NCBI GenBank assembly: GCA_030428395.1
Contig: JAUIDW010000015.1
Span: 1-40,360 of the forward strand
Length of the DNA stretch: 40,360 nt
Source: a bacterium
GTDB taxonomy: Bacteria > Planctomycetota > UBA1135 > GCA-002686595
Direction of reading: 5' to 3'
Of this stretch, positions 16,647 through 24,852 are shown in pieces; positions within the stretch are counted from its first letter, which is position 1, and each line of letters opens with the position of its first letter. Below the pieces are notes generated by a model, which worked only from the letters and a program-made list of their open reading frames with translations, was not told where the DNA came from and did not search any database. The position numbers and the translations under genes are program-made.

Positions 16647-19600
16647 ATGCCGCAACCCGAACCCGAACACCGCGCGGCCCGCGAGGCCGAGGACGCCCCG
16701 CCCGAGGAGGAGGCGGCCGAGGAGGAGACGGCCGAGGAGCCGCGCGCGCCGCGGGCCTCGGGGAAGTTCGGGGTCGAGTCGCTCGAGCCCCGCATCCTGA
16801 TGTCGGCCACGTGGGTCGAGGCCGAGCTGGGCGAGGAGGCGCTGGAGGAGGCGCTCGGCGACGACGCGGGTCAGGCCGAGGCGGAGGTCCTCGACGGGCT
16901 CGACTCGGAGAGCAGCCTGTTCGACGAGGGCGAGCTCGCGTCGCTCGAGGAGCTCGGCGCGGACTCCGACGACGGGGACGACGCCGCGGAGGAATCGGAG
17001 CCCGCCTCGACCGACGTCGCGCAGACCGCGGTGCCCAGCGTCACGCCGACGGGCGAGGGCTTCACCGCCGGCTCGCTGGGCGAGGACGAGGGCTCGCGGA
17101 CGGTCGTCTTCCTGGATCGCAGCGTGCCCGAGCTCGACGAGATGATCGCCGACCTGGACGCGCAGATCGCCGGCGGCCGCGACCTCGAGTACGTGGTGAT
17201 CGAGGCCGACCAGGACGGCATCGCGGTCGTGTCCGAGACGCTCGCGGGGATGGAGGGCGTCGACGCGGTGCACGTCGTGTCCCACGGGGACGAGGGCTCC
17301 GTGACGCTGGGCTCGGCCGAGCTCGACGGCGCGTCCCTGTCCGCCCGGGCCGACGAGGTCGCCGCCTGGGGGCACGCGCTGGACGCCGACGGCGACCTGC
17401 TGCTGTACGGCTGCGACCTGGCCGGCGACGCCGGGGGCGAGGCGTTCCTCGAGCAGCTCGCCGAGCTGACCCGCGCCGACGTCGCCGCCAGCGACGACCG
17501 CACCGGCGGCGAGGAGTCGGGCGGCGACTGGGAACTCGAGCACGAGGTCGGGGACGTCGACGAGGGCGTCGTCTTCAGCGCCGGCATGCGCGCGGAGTAC
17601 GCCGGCGCCCTGGGCGAAGTGCTGCAGGTGCCCGGGAGCGTCGCCGGCACCGAGGACCAGCCGGTCGAGCTGCCGATCGCGCTGGACCTGGAGCCCGGTC
17701 AGGAGGCGACGTCGATCGTCGTCGCGGGCGTCCCCGAAGGCGCCTCGCTGAACCAGGGCACCGACAACGGCGACGGCACGTGGACCCTGACGCCGGCGGA
17801 CCTGGACGGCCTCGAGCTGCTGCCCGCGCCGGACTCCGACGCGGACTTCGCGCTGACCGTCACGGTCGAGACGTCGACCGGGTCCACGGCGACGACGATC
17901 GACCGGACGAACGCGACCAGCACCGGCAACGGCTTCACCGTGTCGGGACGCACGATCCAGCCCGACGGGACGCTGTCCGACGCCGACCCGTCCCACGTGA
18001 CCCTGTCGAGCTCCGGCATCGGCGTCGCGGGCGACACCGGCGGACCGGGGTACCAGCTCGGCCACGACGTGTCCCGCGGCCTCTCCGAGGAGCTGCACGT
18101 CGAGTTCGACACGAGCGTGGAGCACGCCGAGGTCGAGATCGAGCGCGCCTTCGCGGGCGAGGGCGGCAGCGGGAGCGGCGAGCAGGGTCACTACCAGCTC
18201 TTCGAGGACGGCGTCCTCGTGGGCGAGGGCACCTTCGCGCCGACGAGCGGCCACCGGATGACCCTGAGCCTGTCCGTCCCCGGGGGCGGCACGTTCGACC
18301 AGGTCGTCTTCACCGCGACGGACTACTCGGGCGGCGCCAACGGCAGCAACGACTCCTCCGACTACCTCGTGAAGTCGGTCTCCTTCGAGCGCCCGGGCGA
18401 CAGCTCCAGCGAGTCGGCCACGATCCAGGTCTCCGTGGCGAGCGTCGCCGACGCGGCCGACCTGACCGCGAACGACGTGGCCGGCAGCGAGGACACGAGC
18501 ATCGCCCTGGACCTCGCCGCGAGCGTCACGGACGACTCCGAGACGATCACGGCCGTCACCGTCACGGGCGTCCCGGAGGGCGCCACCCTGAGCGCCGGCG
18601 TCGACCACGGCGACGGGACGTGGTCGGTCGACCCCACGGACCTCGACGGCCTCGCCCTAACGCCGCCGCAGGACTTCTCCGGCGACATGACGCTGGGGCT
18701 CGAGGTCACCACCGAGGACGGCGGCGACAGCACCACGACGTCCGAGTCGTTCACCGTCAGCGTCGCGGGCGTCGCCGACGTCCCGCAACTCGAGGCCTCG
18801 GCGGGCGACCCGGTCGCGGTCAGCGAGCCCGGCGTCGCCCCCATCGCCCACTGGACGATGGACGACGCCTACGGCTCGGTCACCGTCGTCGACGCGAGCG
18901 GCTCGAACGACGGCGAGTCGCGCAGCACGATCTCGGGCAACCGGGTCGACTTCGACCCCGGAGAGGGCCACGACGGCGGCGGCGCGGTCGAGTTCGACCC
19001 GGCGGACCGCACCTACGTCGAGGTGCCGCACGATCCGGTGCTCAAGCCGGAGTCGGGCGCGCTCACCCTCTGGATCAAGCCGGACGACGTCGACGGGCTG
19101 TACGGTCTCGCTTCGACCGACTCGATGCACTACGACGACGGTGGGCACTTCACCGCCTGGGTCGCCGACGGCGAGCTCCGGGTGCGCCTCCAGGGCACCG
19201 ACATCGACACCACGATCCAGGGCGGCAGCGTCCAGGAGGGCGCCTGGCAGCACGTCGCGATCACCTGGGGCGACGACGGTCTGCAGGTCTTCCTCGACGG
19301 CGGCCTGGTCGCGTCGGACCCGAGCTGGACCGGCGGTCTCGGCGGCAACGAGGAGCCATGGGTCCTGGGCGCGAACCAGTGGGCCAGCGGCGACGGCGTG
19401 GCCGACGAACTGCGCGACTTCTACGACGGCCAGATGGACGACGTCGCGCTCTACGGGGAGCAGCTCGACGCCGCCCAGATCGCGGAGCTCGTCGCCGCCG
19501 GGGTCGAGGGGCTCGCGGCCGGGGAGCAGCACACCGAGTACGCCCTGGACGTCGCGACCGCCGCCGCGGATGGCGACGGCTCCGAGGACGTGGTGATCAC

Positions 19601-22454
19601 GGTCGCCGGCCTTCCCGAGGGCGCCGCGCTGTCGGCCGGCACCGACAACGGCGACGGCTCCTGGACCCTGGAGCCCGCGGAGCTGGACGGGCTGACGCTG
19701 AGCGTGCCCTCCGGCGGGCCGGATTCGTTCGAGCTCGTCGTGACGTCGACCGCCACCGAGGCCGACGGCGACACCCAGACCGCCTCGACGACGCTGACCA
19801 TCGGCGCGGCCCCGATCGAGCAGGTCGACGCGAGCGGCGTCGAGGACACCGCGATCCCGCTGACCGTCACGCTGCCGGACGTCAAGCCGGACGACGAGAT
19901 CGTGATCGGCGGCGTCCCCGACGGAGCCGTCCTGAGCGCGGGTGTCGACAACGGCGACGGAACCTGGACGCTGACGCCTGCCGAGGCCGACGGCCTGACC
20001 GTCACGCCGCCCGCGGACTCGGACCTGGATTTCGACCTCACCGTCACGCTGCGCTCGACCGACGTGCAGACGACGACGGGGACGATCGACACCTCCAACG
20101 CAGGCGCGACGGGCCAGGGCTTCACGGTCGAGGCCCGCACGATCCAGAGCGACGGGACCCTCTCCGACCCGTCGGCCGACCACGTGCTCGTGACGAGCAG
20201 CGGCCTGGGCGTCTCCGGCAGCACCGGGGGACCCTCCAGCCAGCTCGGCTACGACACGAACCGGGACGTCTCCGAGGAGCTGCACGTGCGCTTCGACGCG
20301 GACGTCGGCTCCGCGACGGTCGAGGTCGGAATGCTGTACTCGAACGAGGGCGGGAGCGCCGAGCAGGGCCGGTGGCAGGCCTTCCAGGACGGTGTCCTGG
20401 TCGGCGAAGGGCTCTTCGCGCCCACCAGCGGCACGTCGATGACCGTCGACGTGGACCTCCCTGCGGGCACGACCTTCGACCAGCTCGTCTTCTCGGCCAC
20501 CGAGTTCACCGGCGGCACCGACGGCAGCGGCAACAGCAGTGACTACTTCGTCCGCTCCATCACCTACGAATCCGTCGAGACGACGACGGCCGACCGGGAC
20601 CTGGGCAAGATCCACGTCGAGGTCGTGCCCGACGCCGACGCGGCGGCGGTCGTCGCGAACGACGTCAGCGGCTCCGAGGACAGCCCGATCGCGCTGGACC
20701 TGACCGCGAGCGTCACGGACGACTCCGAGACGATCACCGGTGTCGTCGTGACCGGCGTGCCGGCCGGCGGCGAGCTGAGCCACGGCACGGACAACGGCGA
20801 CGGCACGTGGACGGTCGACCCGGCCGACCTGGGTTCGCTCGAGTTCACGGCGCCGGAGAACTTCAGCGGCACCGTCAACCTCGGAGTCGACGTCACGACG
20901 ACCGACGGGACGGACACCGAGACCACGAACTCCAGCTTCACGGTGACGGTCGGCGCGGTCGCGGACGAAGCCGCAATCGTCGCGAACGACGTCAGTGGCG
21001 CCGAGGACAGCCCGATCGGGCTCGACCTGACCGCGAACGTCACGGACGACTCCGAGACGATCACCGGCGTCGTCGTGACCGGCGTGCCGAGCGGCGGTGG
21101 GTTGAGCCACGGCACGGACAACGGCGACGGCACGTGGACGGTCGACCTGGCCGACCTGGGGGCGCTCAAGTTCACGCCGCCGGAGAATTTCAGCGGCACG
21201 GTGAGCCTCGGAGTCGACGTGACGACGACCGACGGCGCTGACACGGAGACCACGAGCTCCGGCTTCACCGTGACCGTGACGCCCGTGGCCGACGAGGCCG
21301 TGGTGGTCGCGAACGACGTGCGGGGGGACGAGGACACGCCGATCCGGCTCGACGTGGCGACGGGGGTGGGCGACGACTCCGAGTCGGTGCGCTCCGTCGT
21401 CGTGACCGGCGTGCCGGCGGGGGCGCTGCTGAGCCACGGGGTCGACCACGGGGACGGCACCTGGAGCGTGGATCCGGACGACGTCGGCGCTCTCGAGCTG
21501 ACGCCGCCGGAGGACTTCAGCGGCACCATCGAGCTGGGGCTCGAGGTGACCACGGAGGACGGCGCGGACGCGGAGACGGTGTCCACGAGCTTCTCGGTCA
21601 CCGTCGATCCCGTGGCGGACGGCGTGAACCTGGGCGTGGACGCGAGCAGCGGGACGGTGGGGGATCCGATCCCGCTGGGGGTGACGATCGAGGGGCTGGA
21701 CGTCGACGGGTCGGAGCACCACCACCTGCTCGTGGACGGTCTGCCGCCCGGGGTCTCGCTGACCGGGGGCGAGCGCATGGGGGACGGTACGTGGAGGGTG
21801 CCCGCCGGCGAGCTCGAGGGGCTCGCGATCGTGACCGACGTGGCGTTCGAGGGGGCGGACCTGTCGCTCGAGTTCTCGGTCGTCTCGACCGACGGCTCCG
21901 ACACGGTGGTGACGACGTTCGCGGAGGGCCCCGTGCTCCTGACGATCGCGCCGGACGAGCCGCCGGTGGACACGACGGCGGACGACGGGGAGGCGGGCGA
22001 CAACGAGCCGGGGTCCGACGACGGGTCGGACTGGCCGTCGGAGCAGGGCGACGCGGACCTCTACGAGGGCGTGTCGTTCGAGGAGGACCTGTTCGCCGGC
22101 AGCTCGGGTGCGCAGGCGGGCGAGGAGGCCGGCGACGACCCGGGAGGCGCGCGCGAGGCGATCGCGCTCGGCGCCACGCCGCGGATGGAGCTGCCCGACC
22201 CCGGGGACGGGCTCGTCCGGCTGTTCGCGCTCGACCCGGAGAGCGCGGCGCCGCTGGACGCGGAGGGACCGGACGAGCCGGGGCGCGCCACGCCCGCGGC
22301 CGGACCGGTCGTCGAGCCTCCCGCGGACGAGGGCGGCTCCCCCGCTGCCGCCGCGGCCCGCACCGCGGGCATCTGGACCCTCGTCGTGGGCCTGCTCCGG
22401 AACCTCACCGGCGCCTCCCCGGCGAGCAAGCACGACGACGACCGCAGACCGTAG
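16647..22454 (+). CDS. Giant LEPR-XLL / DUF4347 surface protein with LamG and cadherin-like repeats
   Basis: A 1,935-residue acidic protein. An Ala/Glu-rich N-terminus without a normal signal peptide is followed by FGVESLEPRILMSATW (LEPR-XLL motif at 46-54), the planctomycete-type N-terminal tag of very large surface proteins. DUF4347 spans ~150-285 with VHVVSHGDEG (His213) and LLLYGCDLAG (Cys256). Then come eight degenerate repeats with the core VPxGAxLSxGxDNGDGTW, two copies of a ~150-residue domain (GRTIQPDGTLSDAD and ARTIQSDGTLSDPS types), and one LamG/concanavalin-like domain at ~730-955 (IAHWTMDD, ALTLWIKPDD, HVAITWGDDGLQVFLDGG). The C-terminus is Pro/Glu-rich and ends with a short hydrophobic patch (GIWTLVVGLLRNL) and SKHDDDRRP. 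Likely a secreted adhesin-like protein. Its DUF4347 resembles HG...GC caspase-clan peptidases, discussed as a finding. First gene of a five-gene cluster. Confidence 0.93.
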   Translation: MPQPEPEHRAAREAEDAPPEEEAAEEETAEEPRAPRASGKFGVESLEPRILMSATWVEAELGEEALEEALGDDAGQAEAEVLDGLDSESSLFDEGELASLEELGADSDDGDDAAEESEPASTDVAQTAVPSVTPTGEGFTAGSLGEDEGSRTVVFLDRSVPELDEMIADLDAQIAGGRDLEYVVIEADQDGIAVVSETLAGMEGVDAVHVVSHGDEGSVTLGSAELDGASLSARADEVAAWGHALDADGDLLLYGCDLAGDAGGEAFLEQLAELTRADVAASDDRTGGEESGGDWELEHEVGDVDEGVVFSAGMRAEYAGALGEVLQVPGSVAGTEDQPVELPIALDLEPGQEATSIVVAGVPEGASLNQGTDNGDGTWTLTPADLDGLELLPAPDSDADFALTVTVETSTGSTATTIDRTNATSTGNGFTVSGRTIQPDGTLSDADPSHVTLSSSGIGVAGDTGGPGYQLGHDVSRGLSEELHVEFDTSVEHAEVEIERAFAGEGGSGSGEQGHYQLFEDGVLVGEGTFAPTSGHRMTLSLSVPGGGTFDQVVFTATDYSGGANGSNDSSDYLVKSVSFERPGDSSSESATIQVSVASVADAADLTANDVAGSEDTSIALDLAASVTDDSETITAVTVTGVPEGATLSAGVDHGDGTWSVDPTDLDGLALTPPQDFSGDMTLGLEVTTEDGGDSTTTSESFTVSVAGVADVPQLEASAGDPVAVSEPGVAPIAHWTMDDAYGSVTVVDASGSNDGESRSTISGNRVDFDPGEGHDGGGAVEFDPADRTYVEVPHDPVLKPESGALTLWIKPDDVDGLYGLASTDSMHYDDGGHFTAWVADGELRVRLQGTDIDTTIQGGSVQEGAWQHVAITWGDDGLQVFLDGGLVASDPSWTGGLGGNEEPWVLGANQWASGDGVADELRDFYDGQMDDVALYGEQLDAAQIAELVAAGVEGLAAGEQHTEYALDVATAAADGDGSEDVVITVAGLPEGAALSAGTDNGDGSWTLEPAELDGLTLSVPSGGPDSFELVVTSTATEADGDTQTASTTLTIGAAPIEQVDASGVEDTAIPLTVTLPDVKPDDEIVIGGVPDGAVLSAGVDNGDGTWTLTPAEADGLTVTPPADSDLDFDLTVTLRSTDVQTTTGTIDTSNAGATGQGFTVEARTIQSDGTLSDPSADHVLVTSSGLGVSGSTGGPSSQLGYDTNRDVSEELHVRFDADVGSATVEVGMLYSNEGGSAEQGRWQAFQDGVLVGEGLFAPTSGTSMTVDVDLPAGTTFDQLVFSATEFTGGTDGSGNSSDYFVRSITYESVETTTADRDLGKIHVEVVPDADAAAVVANDVSGSEDSPIALDLTASVTDDSETITGVVVTGVPAGGELSHGTDNGDGTWTVDPADLGSLEFTAPENFSGTVNLGVDVTTTDGTDTETTNSSFTVTVGAVADEAAIVANDVSGAEDSPIGLDLTANVTDDSETITGVVVTGVPSGGGLSHGTDNGDGTWTVDLADLGALKFTPPENFSGTVSLGVDVTTTDGADTETTSSGFTVTVTPVADEAVVVANDVRGDEDTPIRLDVATGVGDDSESVRSVVVTGVPAGALLSHGVDHGDGTWSVDPDDVGALELTPPEDFSGTIELGLEVTTEDGADAETVSTSFSVTVDPVADGVNLGVDASSGTVGDPIPLGVTIEGLDVDGSEHHHLLVDGLPPGVSLTGGERMGDGTWRVPAGELEGLAIVTDVAFEGADLSLEFSVVSTDGSDTVVTTFAEGPVLLTIAPDEPPVDTTADDGEAGDNEPGSDDGSDWPSEQGDADLYEGVSFEEDLFAGSSGAQAGEEAGDDPGGAREAIALGATPRMELPDPGDGLVRLFALDPESAAPLDAEGPDEPGRATPAAGPVVEPPADEGGSPAAAAARTAGIWTLVVGLLRNLTGASPASKHDDDRRP
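20640..21620 (+). repeat. Three tandem 327-bp units inside the LEPR-XLL gene
   Basis: The marker GTCGCGAACGACGT recurs with its GAAC ending at 20660, 20987 and 21314, an exact 327-base (109-residue) period. Units 1 and 2 are almost identical over long DNA stretches, which points to recent duplication; unit 3 is more diverged. Each unit encodes one cadherin-like repeat ending in SFTVTV-type strands. Confidence 0.85.
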
Positions 22455-22517
22455 ACCACCGCCGGAGCGGGCCGCCGCGCGGCGACCCGACCGGATCGAC
22501 CCCCAGGAAACCGAGAG

Positions 22518-22928
22518 ATGCTCGACCACCCCGACCACGACGACCTGTTCGGCGAGAGCTCCCAGGCGCTGCTGCGCGAGCTGGAGAAGAACACGTCGTC
22601 GAACATCCAGAAGATGCGCGCGCACGAGCGGATCGCGGTCCGCGCCAAGGTCGTGCTGCGCCCCGGCAGCCTCAGCCAGCGCGACGCGTGGAGCCTCGAG
22701 GGCGTCACGGGGGACATCTCGCGCGGTGGCGCCAAGGTGCTCATGCCGCGCCCGGTGTTCGTCGGCGACGTGTTCCAGGTCGCCTTCGACCCGGAGGTCC
22801 TGGCCGTGCCGCCGCAGCTCTGCCTGAGCCAGTGGTGCCGCACCGTGCGCGGCGACGCGTTCGAGTGCGGGCTGTCCTTCTTCTCCCCGATCGACCTCGC
22901 CGCCGCCCTGCGCGAACCGGGCACCTGA
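22518..22928 (+). CDS. PilZ domain protein (c-di-GMP receptor candidate)
   Basis: A 136-residue cytoplasmic protein, ribosome site CAGGAAACCGAGAG before ATG 22518. After a helical N-terminus (~1-35) it shows RIAVRAKVVL (the RxxxR arm) and DISRGGAKVLM (the D/NxSxxG arm), the two c-di-GMP-binding motifs of PilZ domains, followed by GDVFQVAF and a beta-rich end. It sits between the giant surface protein and the adaptor genes, 63 bases after the former, so c-di-GMP may control assembly or export of that protein. Binding is predicted from motifs only. Confidence 0.85.
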   Translation: MLDHPDHDDLFGESSQALLRELEKNTSSNIQKMRAHERIAVRAKVVLRPGSLSQRDAWSLEGVTGDISRGGAKVLMPRPVFVGDVFQVAFDPEVLAVPPQLCLSQWCRTVRGDAFECGLSFFSPIDLAAALREPGT

Positions 22929-22980
22929 ACCCCGGCCCGCCCCCGGTCCGCGCTGCCCCCCCACCCCCGCGAATCCCCGG

Positions 22981-24852
22981 ATGCAATCCCCCGAGCTTGC
23001 TCGAGCCGCCGACCCCGGCGAGCTCTTCGACGTGGTCGAGGAGATCGGCCGCCTCGAGCACGAGGCGCCGTCGGTGGACGAGTTCTACCGGCGTGGACTC
23101 GAGCGGATCGCCCGCCACTGCGGCGCCGGGCTCGGCGCCCTGCGGGTCGAGTTCCCCGGCCGGCACCTCGACGCGCGCCACGCGCCCGACGCGCTGCACG
23201 CCGAGGCCTGGATGCAGCAGCTGCAGACCTCGCTGCTGCACGCCCAGGTCGAGGGTCAGGCCCTGGGCGAGGTCGTGCGCGTGCCTTCGACCGGGCAGGA
23301 GGTCGCGCTGCTCGCCGTGCCGATCCACGCGCCGGGCTCCTCGGGCCGGGGCGCGCTCGGGCTCGTGCTCGCGGGCGGGCCGCGGGCGATGGTCGAGGCG
23401 AACCTCGCCGAGCTGCGCGCCCTGGCCGGCCTCCTGGACCTGGCGTGTCCGCAGCCGCGCGGGACGGCGACCGCGACCTCGGTCGACGCCGCCACCGAGG
23501 GCGTCGGCGCGGCGAGCAAGGCGGCACGCTTCAAGGACGCGCGCGAGCTGGCCTTCGCCCTGACGAACGGCCTGCGCGCGAAGCTGGACTGCGAGCAGAT
23601 CGCGCTCGGCAGCGTGCGCGGCGCGTCCGTGCAGGTCCTGTCGATCTCGGGGCTCGACGAGCCGAAGCTGCGCGACCTGGGCACGCTCGACCTGCGCCAG
23701 GCGATGGAGGAGTGCCTGGACGCGGACGCGACGATCGTCAGCCAGGACGCCGGCACGTGGTCCGACGACGAGCCCTCGTCGCGCTTCGCGCTCCATCAGC
23801 AGTGGCGCGCCGCGGCGGGGCGCGCGTGCGTCGCCTCGATCCCGCTGCGCGCGGGCGACGGCTGCGTCGGGATCCTCAGCCTGCGCCGGCCGCACGGCCA
23901 GCCGTTCACGCGGGACGAGATCGAGGCGGTGGAGAAGCTCGTCGGCTCGATGGGGCCCGCGCTCGAGCTGCTGCACCGCGCCGGCCGCGGCCTGGGGCGG
24001 CACGCCGAGGACGCGCTGCGCGCCCTCGTGCGCGAGGCGCTGGCGCCCGCGCGGTACGGCCGCAAGGTGCTTGCCGCGGCGGGCCTCTCGTTCGCGGCGT
24101 GGTTCTTCCTCGGCACGACGGCGCACGAGGCGGTCGTGCCCTGCCGCCTCCGGCCGCGGGAGACGATCCAGTTCAGCGCGCCCTTCGAGGAGCGCATCGC
24201 CGAGAGCACGGTCCGCCCCGGCGACGCCGTGAAGGCCGGCGACCTGCTCGTGCGGCTGTCCACGGACTCGCTCGAGCTCGAGCGCCGCCAGCTCGAGGCG
24301 GAGCTCGAGGTCCACCAGGTCGAGGTCGACCAGGGCGTCGCCGCGGGCGAGTGGGTGCAGGCCAGCCTGAGCAAGGCGCGCATGGGGCTGCTCGAGACCC
24401 GGCTCGAGGCCGTGGTGCGGCGCATCGAGGAGTCCAGCATCCGCGCGGCCGTGGACGGGATCGTGCTGCGCGGCGACCTGACCCACCAGATCGGCCAGCG
24501 CGTCCCGCAGGGCGAGCCGCTGTTCGAGGTGGCGCCGCGGCTCGACATGCACCTTGAGCTGGAGCTGCCCGAGGACGCCGTCGCCGAGGTCGCGCCGGGC
24601 CAGACCGTGCGGTTCGCCTCGAACGCGCGGCCGGACGCGGCGCTCGCGTTCGACCTCCAGCAGCTCGCGCCCGCCGCCGAGGTGCGCGAGGGCCGCAACG
24701 TGTTCGTCGCCGAGGCGCGCGGCACCGCCGAGCTGCCCGCCTGGGCCCGCCCCGGCATGGAGGGCGTGGGCAAGGTGTCCCTCGGTCGTCGCCCCGTCTG
24801 GCGCGCGGCCTTCGAGAAGGTCGTCGACTCCCTCTACCGGATGTGGCTGTGA
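22981..24852 (+). CDS. GAF domain - HlyD-type membrane fusion protein
   Basis: A 623-residue inner membrane protein. The long cytoplasmic N-terminus (1-355) has a first GAF-like region (~10-150; GLERIARHCGAGLGALRVEF) and a clearer GAF domain (~180-335; LAFALTNGLRAKLDCEQIAL, VASIPLRAGDGCVGILSLRR, FTRDEIEAVEKLVGSM). A single TM helix lies at ~362-377 (VLAAAGLSFAAWFFLG). The periplasmic part is an HlyD/AcrA-type adaptor: a lipoyl half motif (FEERIAESTVRPGDAVKAGD), a coiled coil (LELERRQLEAELEVHQVE), the second lipoyl half (IRAAVDGIVLRGD) and a beta-barrel region. Joining a ligand sensor to an adaptor in one chain implies signal-gated secretion, which is inference. It ends overlapping the next start (GTGA). 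No ribosome site is evident. Confidence 0.87.
   Translation: MQSPELARAADPGELFDVVEEIGRLEHEAPSVDEFYRRGLERIARHCGAGLGALRVEFPGRHLDARHAPDALHAEAWMQQLQTSLLHAQVEGQALGEVVRVPSTGQEVALLAVPIHAPGSSGRGALGLVLAGGPRAMVEANLAELRALAGLLDLACPQPRGTATATSVDAATEGVGAASKAARFKDARELAFALTNGLRAKLDCEQIALGSVRGASVQVLSISGLDEPKLRDLGTLDLRQAMEECLDADATIVSQDAGTWSDDEPSSRFALHQQWRAAAGRACVASIPLRAGDGCVGILSLRRPHGQPFTRDEIEAVEKLVGSMGPALELLHRAGRGLGRHAEDALRALVREALAPARYGRKVLAAAGLSFAAWFFLGTTAHEAVVPCRLRPRETIQFSAPFEERIAESTVRPGDAVKAGDLLVRLSTDSLELERRQLEAELEVHQVEVDQGVAAGEWVQASLSKARMGLLETRLEAVVRRIEESSIRAAVDGIVLRGDLTHQIGQRVPQGEPLFEVAPRLDMHLELELPEDAVAEVAPGQTVRFASNARPDAALAFDLQQLAPAAEVREGRNVFVAEARGTAELPAWARPGMEGVGKVSLGRRPVWRAAFEKVVDSLYRMWL

Noticed and set aside
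16811-20542. 1,243-residue frame inside the LEPR-XLL gene
   Set aside because: Arg/Gly-rich translation without recognisable domain; it is a frame shift of the real repeat-containing gene.
17641-21950. CRISPR-like regular repeats
   Set aside because: Repeats are coding, ~109 residues long, degenerate and in frame; no short spacers.
18657-22964. 1,435-residue minus-strand frame
   Set aside because: Antisense of the repetitive surface protein; its repeats are echoes of the sense repeats.
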